Part shown: positions 34,188-46,900 of the stretch, one piece after another
Layout of the letters: each line of letters opens with the position of its first letter
Numbering within the stretch: position 1 is the stretch's first letter
NCBI GenBank assembly: GCA_905221605.1
Contig: CAJNDS010002766.1
Span: forward strand, 220,830 to 284,829
Direction: 5' to 3'
From: Symbiodinium natans
Taxonomy: Eukaryota; Sar; Dinophyceae; Suessiales; Symbiodiniaceae
Length of the DNA: 64,000 nt
The notes under the pieces: generated by a model
Seen by the model: only the letters and a program-made list of their open reading frames with translations
Told to the model about the DNA's origin: nothing
Database searches by the model: none
Position numbers and translations under genes: made by a program

Positions 34188-34443
34188 CACTCGCAATTGT
34201 TGCTGCTTTAGATTCACTGCGTGGCCGTTCATCGAAGCGCCCTGAAGACTCAAAACCTCTAGGTCCAAGACCTCCAAGTTCAACAGCCCCAAATGTCCCA
34301 AACTTGAAAACACCCCGAAGCCGGACAGCAAAAGGGACAAAGCCGCGCAAACCCCGCACCTCGGCTCCCGCATCGCTGACGCGGTTCTGACTCAGGGTCA
34401 GCCCGGTCAATTGCAGCAGTCGCGGCAGGACCCCGGCCAAGGC
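33582..34443 (-). CDS. Gene C last three LRR exons (34443-34360, 34118-34035, 33644-33582)
   Basis: Core readings are LTGLTLSQNRVSDAGAE (GT donor), LKTLWLHENSLSDAGVE (GT donor) and AVAAAFRDRTMEDLKLRPQR, stop. The intron between the first two holds a long (GA)n run (34146-34186) absent from the other genes. Confidence 0.75.
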
Positions 34444-37400
34444 CTGCACAATGACATCGAAGCCGAGCAACACTCTGAGGTGGGCCCGACACAGCCACTT
34501 CGCCTTTTTAAGTTTCTGAGGGCCATGCTTTGGTTCACAGAACATGGGGCTATGGAGCCACGCTGCTGGCCTGCATCTACTATAGCTATACCCCTTTCAC
34601 CAATGCGACTCAGGCCTCACTGTGCTCTTAGCCGCCGTCACCAACAGTGAACCCAAGAGGCCAAGGGGACTCTTGCAATCTTACACGAAATCTCAGCGTG
34701 GAGCTGTGCACCGATTCTGCGAAGCTGCATTGAAACTTACTCTCGAAGGTTATACAGCAACAGGCTACCCTGGCTGCAACATGCCTTTGAGAACTCCAGT
34801 GTAAAATGCTCCGCCTTCCCGCATATACTTCTTCAGAACCCCTTCACCATCCTCACCCGTGCAAGCTTAGTCCCAGAGAGCTTCCTCGTGCATTTCACTC
34901 CTGGGCTGTCTTCCCCGGCGCAGAAATTGGAGGATGCGCAGAAGTGAAAGGATGATGAGCCGCAAAGGTTGTTGGATTGTCGGTTCCTAAAGAATGCCAA
35001 CGTCGTCGGCCTGCGCGCCATCATCGCCGAAGCTGTTGTCGCGCAAGCCGAGATACTGCGCAGTTCCCAAAACAAGTATCAATCTCAGACGCTACCATAC
35101 GCTACTTGCTCACTGGAATACACAATGCGAACAGTGCACCTGCACAGGGCCTGGCAAGCACATTCCACTCCATCACGAGGCTTTCTACAGGGCTGCAATT
35201 CAGCATGGCAACACGGCCTGCATCTGAGTGAGGTGCTGGAGGACTTCGGCCAGGGCCTGCATATGATGCCAAGCCCGCTTCCCAAAACCTAGATTTAGAA
35301 TGTTTAGATTCTAAACTCGCAGCACGTCGCTCTTTCAGCTGCGCGTCCCAATCCCATGCAGCTGCAGCAGCATGCTGTTTCCTAGCTTCCAATTGAACCG
35401 ATTTCAATGGGAACTCCTGGGAGGTTACGAATGAATGATTTGTTATGATTTGTTGATTTAGAGGGCCCAAACTCGATGCCGAAAAATGGTGTCTTGCAAG
35501 GGCCTCCCCAGCTGCTACTTTCTGCTTTCCATGCACGTTTGGACAGCATGCTCACCTGGCCCACTTGGAGTTCGCCGCTGGGGTTCACATCAATCTTCAG
35601 ATGTTCGGGAAGCAAGTTTTTACGGTACTGACGCAGGAGGCAGGAAGCAAATCACGTCTACCAGCTGCAGCTCGAGACGATGCCTGGAGCCCGACATCTG
35701 TGATGGAGTTGCTGAACACCCTCAAGTCGCTGAGCTTCGCATGTGGCCGCAGCGCTCTGGCCAGGGCCTCGCCCCACGTGCCCCATGCCGCAAGCAACAT
35801 GCGCTGCATGGACTTGCCCTCTTTCCACAGAAAAACCCTACAATCCAATTGAACTGGCTGGCAGCCCCAACCTTCCAGCAAACCATCCGCGCACAGGATG
35901 CCCCGTGCCAAGCCTTGATGCCACCCTTCCAGCAAACCATCCGCGCACAGGATGCCCCGTGCCAAGCCTTGATGCCACCGTCGCCAATGCGGTTTCCGTA
36001 GAGCATCAGCGCCTTCAAGGCCGCGTGTCCGCCCAGGCCAGCAGCGAGAGCCTGCCGAAACTGCCCCATTGAGCCCTCCGCATCCCCCAGTCTTAGGACC
36101 AGGGGTGCATTTACGATAAGGAAAGTGTTTGTGGACTGTGTCACTGTGTGGGCTGAAGGATAATCGATGGCTGATGCCGAGGGCGAGGGCTTTCATGCAG
36201 GTTCTGTGAACTTGTTTTGGCTGTGCCGATGAGCCTAAAGAGCGTCTTCCTGATCCCCCGAGCCCCATTGACAAGCCGTCACAACTGAATGACGGGTTTG
36301 TCCTGTGTGTTTTGCTGCTTCGTAATGATTGGCGCCGTGATTGGTGCTTGAGCGCGTCGGAGTTCGGGGGCCCCTGGGCTTGGTTTTTCCTGGGCCCGGC
36401 TGCCGGGCCCAGAAACCAGAAGTCGCCAGAAGAGAAAAACACTGCAGATCCTTCGGCGCGGCTCCCAGGGCCTCTAGACTCGAAAGAAGTTGGGGAGAGT
36501 GAGGCCCAAGCTGCCCAGAAAACTTGCGCCAAATGCCGAACGCCCCTTGGAAGACTTTCTCGCTTCACAGTCCGAGTCTCTCCAAAGGACCCTTCATGAA
36601 AATACTAAACACTTCTAAGACGGAACAGGCAGTGCATCTGCTGAAGTTCGGGAGGACAAACCAAAGATCCCAACTTGATCAACTCCAGGCCTGCGCCCCC
36701 ACATCGCCGAAGCCGTTCTTGCCCAGGCTTAGGTCTCGTAGGTTCTTGTGGTCTGCGAGGCCCTCGGCGATGGCCTGCATGGGGACAGGCCACCTTGCAG
36801 AAGCGCACCTTCGGCCCTCAATCTTGCCATCACGTCGCCGGATGTCCAAAACAGCGTCAGGGCCTATACAGTACCGACTCCAAACCTTTCCCCCCTCCCA
36901 AGGCCTGGAGGCCGCTGTCGCCGATGCGATTGCCTAAGAGCCACAGCACCCGCAGCGAGGAGTGGCCGCCCAGACCAGCTCCGAGGGCCTCCGCAGACGA
37001 CCGAATCTATTGGACTCTTCGTCTTTTGGAAACGGTGTAGGCATCATGGCCTGGCCGGGCAAGTACGCTTATCCGGGGATTCTATAGGATAGCCAAGTTC
37101 TGTTTCCGAGGCTTGGCGGCACGTAGTTGTAGAACCCTCCCAGAAAGTGGGAAAGTCCTTGCTGAAACCCCAGGCATATCCTCTTCGCAGGGTCTCCCAG
37201 AGGAAAGGAGGTTGAAAGTTCATGGCCGTAAGAAACTATATGTATTGCAAGTTATGCTTGGCGCAGGACGAGTATTGCAATTGCGAAAGTACTTCAGTGG
37301 GCAAGATCTGATATTTTTGATCCTTAAGGGGGTTGTCGGTGCGAAGCAAGGGTATTGCAGATAGCTTCGCCTCTTAGGGGGTTGTCGGACAAGAATGGTT

Positions 37401-40400
37401 ATTGCAGATACCTTCGTGTTCCTATAATTGTGGATCTCTTACAGGGTTGCCGGTGCTGCAATCAACAGCATATCCTGAAGCCGAGTGTGGTGTAGGTATG
37501 TGAATGCAGCTTGCAGCTATCTCACACGTCGAAAACAAACGCACTTTGGCGAGTTCCCTCCACCCCCGAGAACAGCAGCCAGCCGCCGAAGCCCATCTTC
37601 AGCGTGTTTCAGACATAGTGGCGGCATGTGGCAGACCTTTCGGACATTGAAGGTTCCATGTCCCGGGTATCGCTGGTGCCGCGGCGAGACCATAATGTTT
37701 CGAGAATCTCCCGTGAACGAAATGGCGGATCGTTTGATATTGTTTGCACGTTGCTGTGCGGAGGTGGACGAGTCTGCGGGCTTGCGCTTGCAAAACAATC
37801 AGGCTCTCTTAGCATGAGGTGATTGGCCTGCAGCATCGCGAATTTGCGGTGCAGTGCATGGCTCCATCTGCCAGAATAGGATTCCTCACGTGCTGGCGCT
37901 GACTCTCAGCATCTGAGAGTTTGACAAGGCCTCCGAAGTTTGTAGAACAAACTTGTACGCCGTTCTTTCTGGGAGATGAGCCTAGACCTCCTCCTGAAAC
38001 CATTAGCCCCATTGAGAAGCCGCCACAACTGAGACGGAGGATGAGCATGGCTGGTGCCGTGGTTGGCGCTTGAGCGCGTCGGAGTTCAGGGGCCCTGGGC
38101 TTGGTGATTTTCCTGGGCCCGGCTGCCGGGCTCAGAAACCAAAAGTCGCCAAAAGACGAAAACACAATAACAACATAACAACACGAGCATGAATGGGGGG
38201 CGGGCGGAACAGTGCACCACTACAGGAAGTACACGGATGTACACGGACCATGGAGCAACCTCCCTCCACCATCCCTGACGAGGGGAACCGAGGAGGCCAG
38301 CAGCGTTTTCAAGTTGCCCTTGGGTCTTTGAAAAGGGAGTGAAGTGGTGTCTTGTCGTTAAGATCTGTCTACAGGGCACAGACCTAAGCCCAGGCTTCCC
38401 AACCCCCTCCTGCGCTGCTTTTGCCAACAGAATGCACAGCCCTCCTCTCCCCGACTCTCGGACCCTGGGGCCTGCCAACTCTTGAAGCCTCTAACCCCAT
38501 TTGGAAACTGCCAGAACTGAGATGTCTGGCTGGAAGGTGCTCGGCATCGGTTTCGTGCTGGAGCGCATCATGAGTTTCGTTAGGACTGGCGCAGGCTTGA
38601 CTGTGCAGGTGTTCAAACACTCCGCTTGGTCTATCTTGCCTCGGCTCAGACAAAAGCACAACATCAAATGAGACCAAGTCCCCCGCCAGATTCGATTTGG
38701 AAGATCCGAGGTCTGTATCAATGCTACTTAACTTCAGTACTGTCTATGCGGAAAGCTGATGTCCGCCTCTACAGCCCGCAGGGCTTCACAAAACGCGCTC
38801 GCTTAAGAAGTCTTCTGTGATATTTCCACAGCGGCCCAGCCTGGGCTCCAGAGTCTCCGATGGCGTTCTCGGCCAAGCTCAGCTCCTTCGCCGGGCGGGG
38901 CTGGTAGGAATGCATCTCAGAGCTCAGAGAAGATGCGGCCGCACGGCGATTTTGAGGCTTGCTGCTACCCTGAGCTTCAGTTTGGGGCGATTCAGATCGA
39001 GGCTTCGGGGCAGATATCTCGCACTGCACCGCCTTGAGTGCTTTTAATGAAGTCAACAGACGTGATGACTATGCACAAGCTATGCCGCCATATCCTTCCA
39101 AGATGCCTTGCAAGCTGACCGACCGCGGTTTAAAACTATCGCTATCGTTGTGATACACCATGCTTTGCATTGGAAGCTCCTTATGGGGCCCTCTTAGCTA
39201 GAAACCCTAAACATCCCGAAGCCCTAAACCGATGAGGAAGCGCGGCTAGGCAGCCCATGAACCCACAGCTTCGACAGAGGCTCCAAGATCCCTTTCAAAC
39301 TTCGGGGGGGAAGATTCCTTCAACTCGCGGTTTAGGGTTCAGGCCTTTATAGGGTTTGGAGGAACCCTAGAGCTATTTAAGGAATTTTCCTTGCTTAAGG
39401 GTTTTTGAGCAACTCTTCACATTTGATCAGTCAAACCCGAAAAGCATGCCCAAGCAGAGCTCCCCGACCACCTTTACAAACCCCGGCGGAGACTGGCAAC
39501 TGGCGGTCCTCCATCTTCGGGAGAGCTTTCAGTGATTCTCCCAGGGCCTCTGCACACGAGGAAGTTTGGGGAGAGCGGGTCTTGGAAGTTGGGAGGGCCA
39601 TGTCCCGGACTTTGACTCGTCACGGTCCGAGGCTCTCAGGATAACTCCGCAGGACATGCTTCTTGCACGCACTTAAGACGGAACAGGCAGTGCACCTGCA
39701 CCGAACAAATCCCAACTTGATCAACTCCAGGCCTGCGTCCCCGCATCGCTGAAGGCATTGTTGCTCAGGCTTAGGTCTCGCAAGTTCTTGTGGTCTGCGA
39801 GGCCCTCCGCAATGGCCTGCATGGGGACAGGCCACGGGCAGAAGCACGCCTTCGGCCCTCATTCTGGCCATCGCGTCGCCGGATGTCTGAAAATATCTTC
39901 AGGGCCTCTACACAGCACCGACTCGACAACTTTCCCCCTCCCAAGGCCTGGAGGCCGCTGTCGCCGATGCGATTGCCGAAGAGCCGGAACACCCGCAGCG
40001 AGGAGTGGCCGCCCAGACCAGCTCCAAGGGCCTGCGCAGACGACCGAATCTATTGACTCTTTGTCTTTTGGAAACGGTGTAGGCATCATGGGCTGGCCGG
40101 GCAAGTACCCTTATCCGGGGATTCTATAGGATAACCAAGTTCTGTTTCCTAGGCTTGGCGGCACATAGTTGTAGAACCCTCCCACAAAGTCTTCGCAGGG
40201 TCTCCCGCACCCGACTCCCCCTCCCCGCGGGCTCGCGCATGCAGGCCAAACAAAGGGGCGTAGAGTACCGACATCTTTCTATTCGCAGAATCTACATACA
40301 GAGGGAAGGAGGTTGAAAGTTCATGGCCGAAAGAAGCTATACGTATTGCAAGTTATGCTTGGCGCAGGACGAGTATTGGAATTGTGCAAGTACTTCAATG

Positions 40401-43400
40401 GGCAAGATCTGATATTGTTGATCCTTAAGGGGGTTGTCGGTGGGAAGCAAAGGTATTGCAGATAGCTTCGCCTCTTAGGGGGTTGTCGGACAAGAAAGGG
40501 TATTGCAGATATCTTGGCGTTCTAATTGTGGATCTCTTACGGGGTTGCCGGTGCTGCAATCAACAGCATATCCTGAAGCCGAGTGTGGTGTAGGTATGTG
40601 AATGCATCTTGCAGCTATCTCAAGTGTTTCCAGTCACGCCGCAAACAAACGCACTTTGGCGAGTTTCCCTCCACCCCCGAGAACAGCAGCCAGCCACCGA
40701 AGCCCATCTCATGAAATGGGAGAAAAGGTGACCTTGAAAAGCAGGTTTCTGGGCCACTTCAGCGTGTTTCAGACACAGTGGCGGCATGTGGCAGACGTTT
40801 CGGACATTGAAGGTTCCATGTCCCGGGTATCGCTGGTGCCGCGGCGACACCATAGTGTTTCTAGAATCTCCCGTGAACGAAATGGCGGATCGTTTGATAT
40901 TGTTTGCACGTTGCTGTGCGGAGGTGGACGAGTCTGCGGGCTTGCGCTTGCAAAACAATCAGGCTCTCTTAGCATGAGGTGATTGGACTGCAGCATCTCG
41001 AAGTTGCGGTGCAGTGCATGGCTCCATCTGCCAGAATAGGATTCCTCACGTGCTGGCGCTGACTCTCAGCATCTGAGAGTTTGACAAGGCCTCCGAAGTT
41101 TGTAGAACAAACTTGTACGCCGTTCTTTCTGGGAGATGAGCCTAGACCTCCTCCTGAAACCATTAGCCCCATTGAGAAGCCGCCACAACTGAGACGGAGG
41201 ATGAGCATGGCTGGTGCCGTGGTTGGCGCTTGAGCGCGTCGGAGTTCAGGGGCCCTGGGCTTGGTGATTTTCCTGGGCCCGGCTGCCGGGCTCAGAAACC
41301 AAAAGTCGCCAAAAGACGAAAACACAATAACAACATAACAACACGAGCATGAATGGGGGCGGGCGGAACAGTGCACCACTACAGGAAGTACACGGATGTA
41401 CACGGACCATGGAGCAACCTCCCTCCACCATCCCTGACGAGGGGAACCGAGGAGGCCAGCAGCGTTTTCAAGTTGCCCTTGGGTCTTTGAAAAGGGAGTG
41501 AAGTGGTGTCTTGTCGTTAAGATCTGTCTACAGGGCACAGACCTAAGCCCAGGCTTCCCAACCCCCTCCTGCGCTGCTTTTGCCAACAGAATGCACAGCC
41601 CTCCTCTCCCCGACTCTCGGACCCTGGGGCCTGCCAACTCTTGAAGCCTCTAACCCCATTTGGAAACTGCCAGAACTGAGATGTCTGGCTGGAAGGTGCT
41701 CGGCATCGGTTTCGTGCTGGAGCGCATCATGAGTTTCGTTAGGACTGGCGCAGGCTTGACTGTGCAGGTGTTCAAACACTCCGCTTGGTCTATCTTGCCT
41801 CGGCTCAGACAGAAGCACAACATCAAATGAGACCAAGTCCCCCGCCAGATTCGATTTGGAAGATCCGAGGTCTGTATCAATGCCACTTAACTTCAGTACT
41901 GTCTATGCAGAAAGCTGATGTCTGCCTCTACAGCCCGCAGGGCTTCACAAAACGGGCTCGCTTAAGAATTGTGATATTTCCACAGCGGCCCCGCCTGGGC
42001 GCCAGAGTCTCCGATGGCGTTATTCGCCAGCCTCAGATCCTTCGCCGGGCGGGGCTGGTAGGAATGCGAACTTGTGGCATCTCAGAGCTCAGAGAAGATG
42101 CGGCCGCACGGCGATTTGAGGCTTGCTGCTACCCTGGGCTTCAGCATTGGGGCGATTCAGATCGAGGCTGCGGGGCAGATATCTCGCACTGCACCGCCTT
42201 GGCCAACAGACGTGATGACTATGCACAAGCTATGCCGCCATATCCTTCCAAGATGCCTTGCAAGCTGACCGACCGCGGTTAAAAACTATCGTTGTCGTTG
42301 TGATACACCATGCTTTGCACCGGAAGCTCCTAATGGGGCCCTCTTAGCCAGAAACCCTAAACATCCCGAAGCCCTAAACCGAAGCGCGGCTAGGCAGCCC
42401 ATGAACCCACAGCTTCGACAGAGGCTCCAAAATCCCTTTCAAACTTCGGGGGGGAAGATTCCTTCAACTCGCGGTTTAGGGTTCAGGCCTTTATAGGGTT
42501 TGGAGGAACCCTACAGCTATTCAAGGAATTTTCCTTGCTTAAGGGCTTTGAGCTACCCTTCACGTTTGATCAGTCAAACCCGAATAGCATGCCGCTCCCA
42601 AGCAGAGCTCCCGCGGCGACCTTTACAAACCCCGGCGGAGACTGGCAACTGGCGGTCCTCGATGTTCGGGAGAGCTTTCAGAGCTTCTGCCAGGGCCTCT
42701 GCACACGAGGAAGTTTGGGGAGAGCGGGTCTCGGAAGTTGGGAGGGCCATGTCCCGGACTTTGACTCGTCACAGTCCGAGGCTCTCAGGATAACTCCGCA
42801 GGAAATGCTTTTTGTACGCACTTAAGGGGGAACAGGCAGTGCACCTGGACCGAGCAAATCCCAACTTGATCAACTCCAGGCCTGCGTCCCCGCATCGCCG
42901 AAGATGTTCTTGGACAGGCTTAGTTCTCGTAGGTCCTTGTGGCCTGCGAGGCCCTCGGCGATGGCCTGCGCACAGGCAGACATGCACCTTCGGCCTTGAA
43001 ACTTGCAACTTGCCATCACGCAGCCGGATGTCCAAAATGTCTTCAGGGCCTGCCGACTCCGAACCTTTCCCCCCTCCCCAGGCCTGGAGGCCGCTGTCGC
43101 CGATGCGATTGCCGTGAAGCCACAGCACCCGCAGCGAGGAGTGGCCGCCCAGACCAGCTCCAAGGGCCTCCGCAGACGACCGAATCTATAGGACTCTTTG
43201 TCTTTTGGAAACGGTGTAGGCATCATGGCCTGGCCGGGCAAGTACCCTTATCCGGAGATTCTATAGGATAGCCAAGTTCTGTTTCCTAGGCTTGGCGGCA
43301 CGTAGTTGTAGAACCCTCCCACAATGGTGGGAAGTCCTTGCTGAAACCCCAGGCATATTTCTCTTCGCAGGGTCTCCCCGCACCCGACCCCCCCTCCCCC

Positions 43401-43864
43401 GCGGGCTCGCGCATGCAGGCCAACAAAGGGGCGCAGAGTACTGACATTTTTCTATTCGCAGAATCTACATACAGAGGAAAGGAGGTTGAAAGTTCATGGA
43501 CGCAAGAAGCTATTTTTATATATGCTTGGCGCAGGACGAGTATTGGAATTGCGACTGTACTTCAGTGGACAAGATCTTATTTTTTCGATCCTTAAGGGGG
43601 GCCAACCCCTCACTTGTGACCATAAAATCTTCTCACTTGTGACTGTTTGTTTCTCACTTGTGACTATAAAATCTTCTCACTTCTGACTTTTTTGAGCTCA
43701 CTTGCGACTATAAATTCCAAAAAGCGCAGCTCTCGCTCGAGTGGAGTCAACAACTCACTTGCGTCTATTTTTTGGGGGGGTGGCTCACTTGTGACTATTT
43801 TGTAGTCACAAGTGAGTTTTGATTTTGGGGTGGGGTGGGGGGGGGGGGGCTTGATAATAGCGTG

Positions 43865-43904
<40 letters not shown>

Positions 43905-46900
43905 GAAATAGCGTGTTCCACGTGCTCCCCAACAACAGCGGGGGGGGGGGGGGGGGGGCTTGATAATGGCGTGTTCCACGTGCTGCTCAACAACAGGAGC
44001 GGTGGAAAGGACGCGCTTCTCGACAACAGTGGGGTGTGGGGTGGGGGGGGGGCTTGATAATAGCGTGTTGCACGTGCTGCTCAACAACAGCGAGGTGTGG
44101 TGGGGTGGGGGGGGGGGGGGGGGGGGGGAGCTTGACAATAGCGTGTAGACAATAGCGTGTTCTAGAGCAACTGGCCAACGTACTTTGGATGTAACATGCA
44201 ATTTTGGCACGAAGTGATCGGCCTGAATAGTTTGTGCTGCGGTTTTTGGCACTTCCGGTTTGCTGACTCCATCTGCCAGGGAAGGATTTCTCACATGCGG
44301 GTGAACTTTATAGGGCAACCTTTACTAGATTAAGGTTTTGCTTTGGCATTTCCAGCAGATGGACGGAGGCTCATCTCTGCGGAGCTTGGTCCGGGCTTCT
44401 CCCCGTGGCCCTCCCAAGGTCCTGATGCCTTCCTGCACGGCTCGAGCCTTTCAAGGGGGTTATGGCCTGATTGGCTAGATTTGGCCGTCCACATGTTTGC
44501 TCGTGAATGGACGACTTGGGCTGCTGGCTTTTCATTTTCTCCAGTGACATGTCGCGCCTCCTTGCTGGAAATCCATGCCGACACCCTACTGCAACCTCGC
44601 CGCAGACCATGGATACCCACATGTATCCACAGGCCACCGCAACAAAAACAACTTTTCAAAATGCTTCAGGTGTGCGCAGCTATTGCCAGCGGTCCCTAAG
44701 GGCTGCCATCGTTTGAAGTCTATAGACCTCTTCCTCAGCCACTAGCTCCATTGAGAAGCCGCCACAACTGAGATGGAGGACCAGCATGAAAGTTTCCTCC
44801 GGTGCGTTTTGCGTTTTAAATAAAGGTTTGTACTCAAGAGCACATTGCCCTTATTTCACTCCAAAATGTTCCAATGGGAAAGTCTTCACCACTCCATATT
44901 GGGAATATCCGAGCGTTTTGCTGTTGAGTACCGGTTCGTGCTTGAGTGCGTCGTAGTCTGGGTCCAGGGTTTGGCCAGCTGCCGGGCTCAGAAGGCAAAA
45001 TCACCGAAAGACAGAAACACAATAACAGTGCACCGCTACAGGAAGTGCACGAACCACGGAGCAACCTGCCTCATCACTGAGAGTCTAGATGCAACTGGTC
45101 GAGTTTTCGGCATGAAGCAGTGTCTTGTCTCAGTCGTTTACATTGATTCCGAGTTTTTGCAAGACTCTGCAATTACTTAATTGTGCGGGAAATTGGCTCC
45201 TGCCACCGGAAACCACCCCTCCCAAACCTCCGAGGGCCTCCACACGACGTCAGATCTCTACAGGACACGCAAGCCCACAGCGGCACCCTGCATCCCGTAG
45301 AATGTGTAAATGCAGTCTCTTAAAAGTCAGATCTCTTTTATTCCAGCCCTCCTATGCGATCACGGCAAAAGCGCTTTGGATGAGTCATGCAGCAAATCCC
45401 GATAGAAATCGTCTATGACCACAGGCATCCACATGCAACCTCAACAAAAGCATCGACAAGAGCCCCTGAACACGTTCTGTGCACTTTCTCCTTTGCGCAG
45501 CACCCACTCCTCCCCACCCCGGGCCCGCTTTGAAACAGATGTGGCGACTGGGCGCCGAGCCTATTTGGCCTTCAAGAAGTGTCCAGTCTAGCCGCCAGCT
45601 GTTAAACCCAACGCTTCAGCAAATCTTCAGATTGAAAACGATCTTCGTTTCAAGGCTCAGCCCCCAAAATTTAGCAATGAGTACCAGCCAGTACGCCCAT
45701 TACCCTATTTTCAGCCTGCGTCCAGAATCCGGCTTCTCGGAAGAATGGAGGCTTCCCGAGATACTCGCATGCTGTGCTGGTATGGCTTTGACGGCTCTTG
45801 CCTTGAACGATGCCGCCATTCGGGAACGGAAGCCACGCAATCTACCAAAGGTCGTATGCCCCCTTCCCCCCGCCCCTATAAGGCACGCCCTCCCGAATGC
45901 CCGCGCCAGCCGTCTGAAATGTTGGACTTCACTAAAGCTTCCGGAGTCGGTGCCCCGCCAGCGGTGGGTCTACACCGCACCACCCTCAGTTGGAACCCGG
46001 CTCCCCTCAAGAAGAAGCGCCCACGAAAATCGAGAAGGACACCGCAGAGAACCCGACCCCGCCACTTTTGAGAGGCGGCCACACTTCGGGAGAGGCAGAG
46101 CAGGCGGAGCGGGTGCGCCCCCACCTCGGCCTCTGCGTCTCCGAAGCCGGAGTATATCAGCTTCAGCTGCCGCAGGTGGCTCCAGGGCAGCGCCCGCACC
46201 AGGGCCTGGCGCGGGGAGAACAGAAAAGGAAGCTGCATAGGGCTTATTCGGAGCTTATAAGCTTTACAAAAAAGTCTTGTAGGATTTGCAGGGCCTTTAT
46301 GCGATTTTCCTGCAATTTAAGAAAGAAAGGAATGGGAGGCTCGGGGCATACTCTGTAGGGGGCGCGCGCTCTCCTGCCTGGAAGGCCTCGCCGGCCAGCT
46401 CGCTTCTGCCCACATACAGCTCCTCCAGGCGCTCGTAGTGCGGCAGCGCCCGGGCCAGCACCTGGACCTGGGCTTCGGGCAGATGCGCTAGATTCAGGTT
46501 CGTGGCCTCGGCCGCCTTCTCCCGGAAGACCTTGGCCTGGAGTTGCAGCACCGGCTCCAGGTCCGCGCGGTGCGTGAACTTCAGGGTCCCCCTCTCCACT
46601 TGGGCGCGGAACTCCGAGGGCGCCATGGGCGCCTCTGAGTTCCGGCCTTCGCGGAAGGGAATCCTGATGCTCTTCCAGGCAGCAAACCGCGCCAGCGACC
46701 ACTGGACCTCCGCCATGCACCACCCGCGCTCCCGGTACGGCGTGCTGTTCCGGTGCAGCTGCGGGCAGGGCGGGCGGCAGCCGAAGTGGCATCCCGGGCT
46801 GCAGCTGCCCTGGTCGTTCGTGTCGCGCAGCTCGGCCAGCGCCACATCCGTCACGGCGTTCTCGGGGAGGTAGAAGACCTTAGCGGTCCCAGACAGCTCG

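Larger units (their letters stand above)
37530..43810. repeat. ~3.1-kb tandem cassettes inside gene C
   Basis: 37.53-40.64 kb and 40.64-43.6 kb are tandem copies offset by about 3140-3160 bp. 37820-38720 and 40980-41880 are almost identical; frames of up to 97 codons match exactly. Each cassette holds LRR a, b and c1/c2 exons plus the intronic repeats. The single equivalent in gene B is at 14.0-16.8 kb. Confidence 0.9.
18175..45269. repeat. Segmental duplication unit 2
   Basis: The second copy of the unit, enlarged to about 27 kb by the C-rich satellite at 22.6-25 kb and by extra LRR cassettes at 36-43.7 kb. Block order otherwise follows unit 1. Confidence 0.85.

Noticed and set aside
37485-37530. 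Start of a plus-strand gene (MWCRYVNAACSYL)
   Set aside because: The first codons lie in the intronic tandem repeat shared with 16.8 kb, where the frame does not continue.
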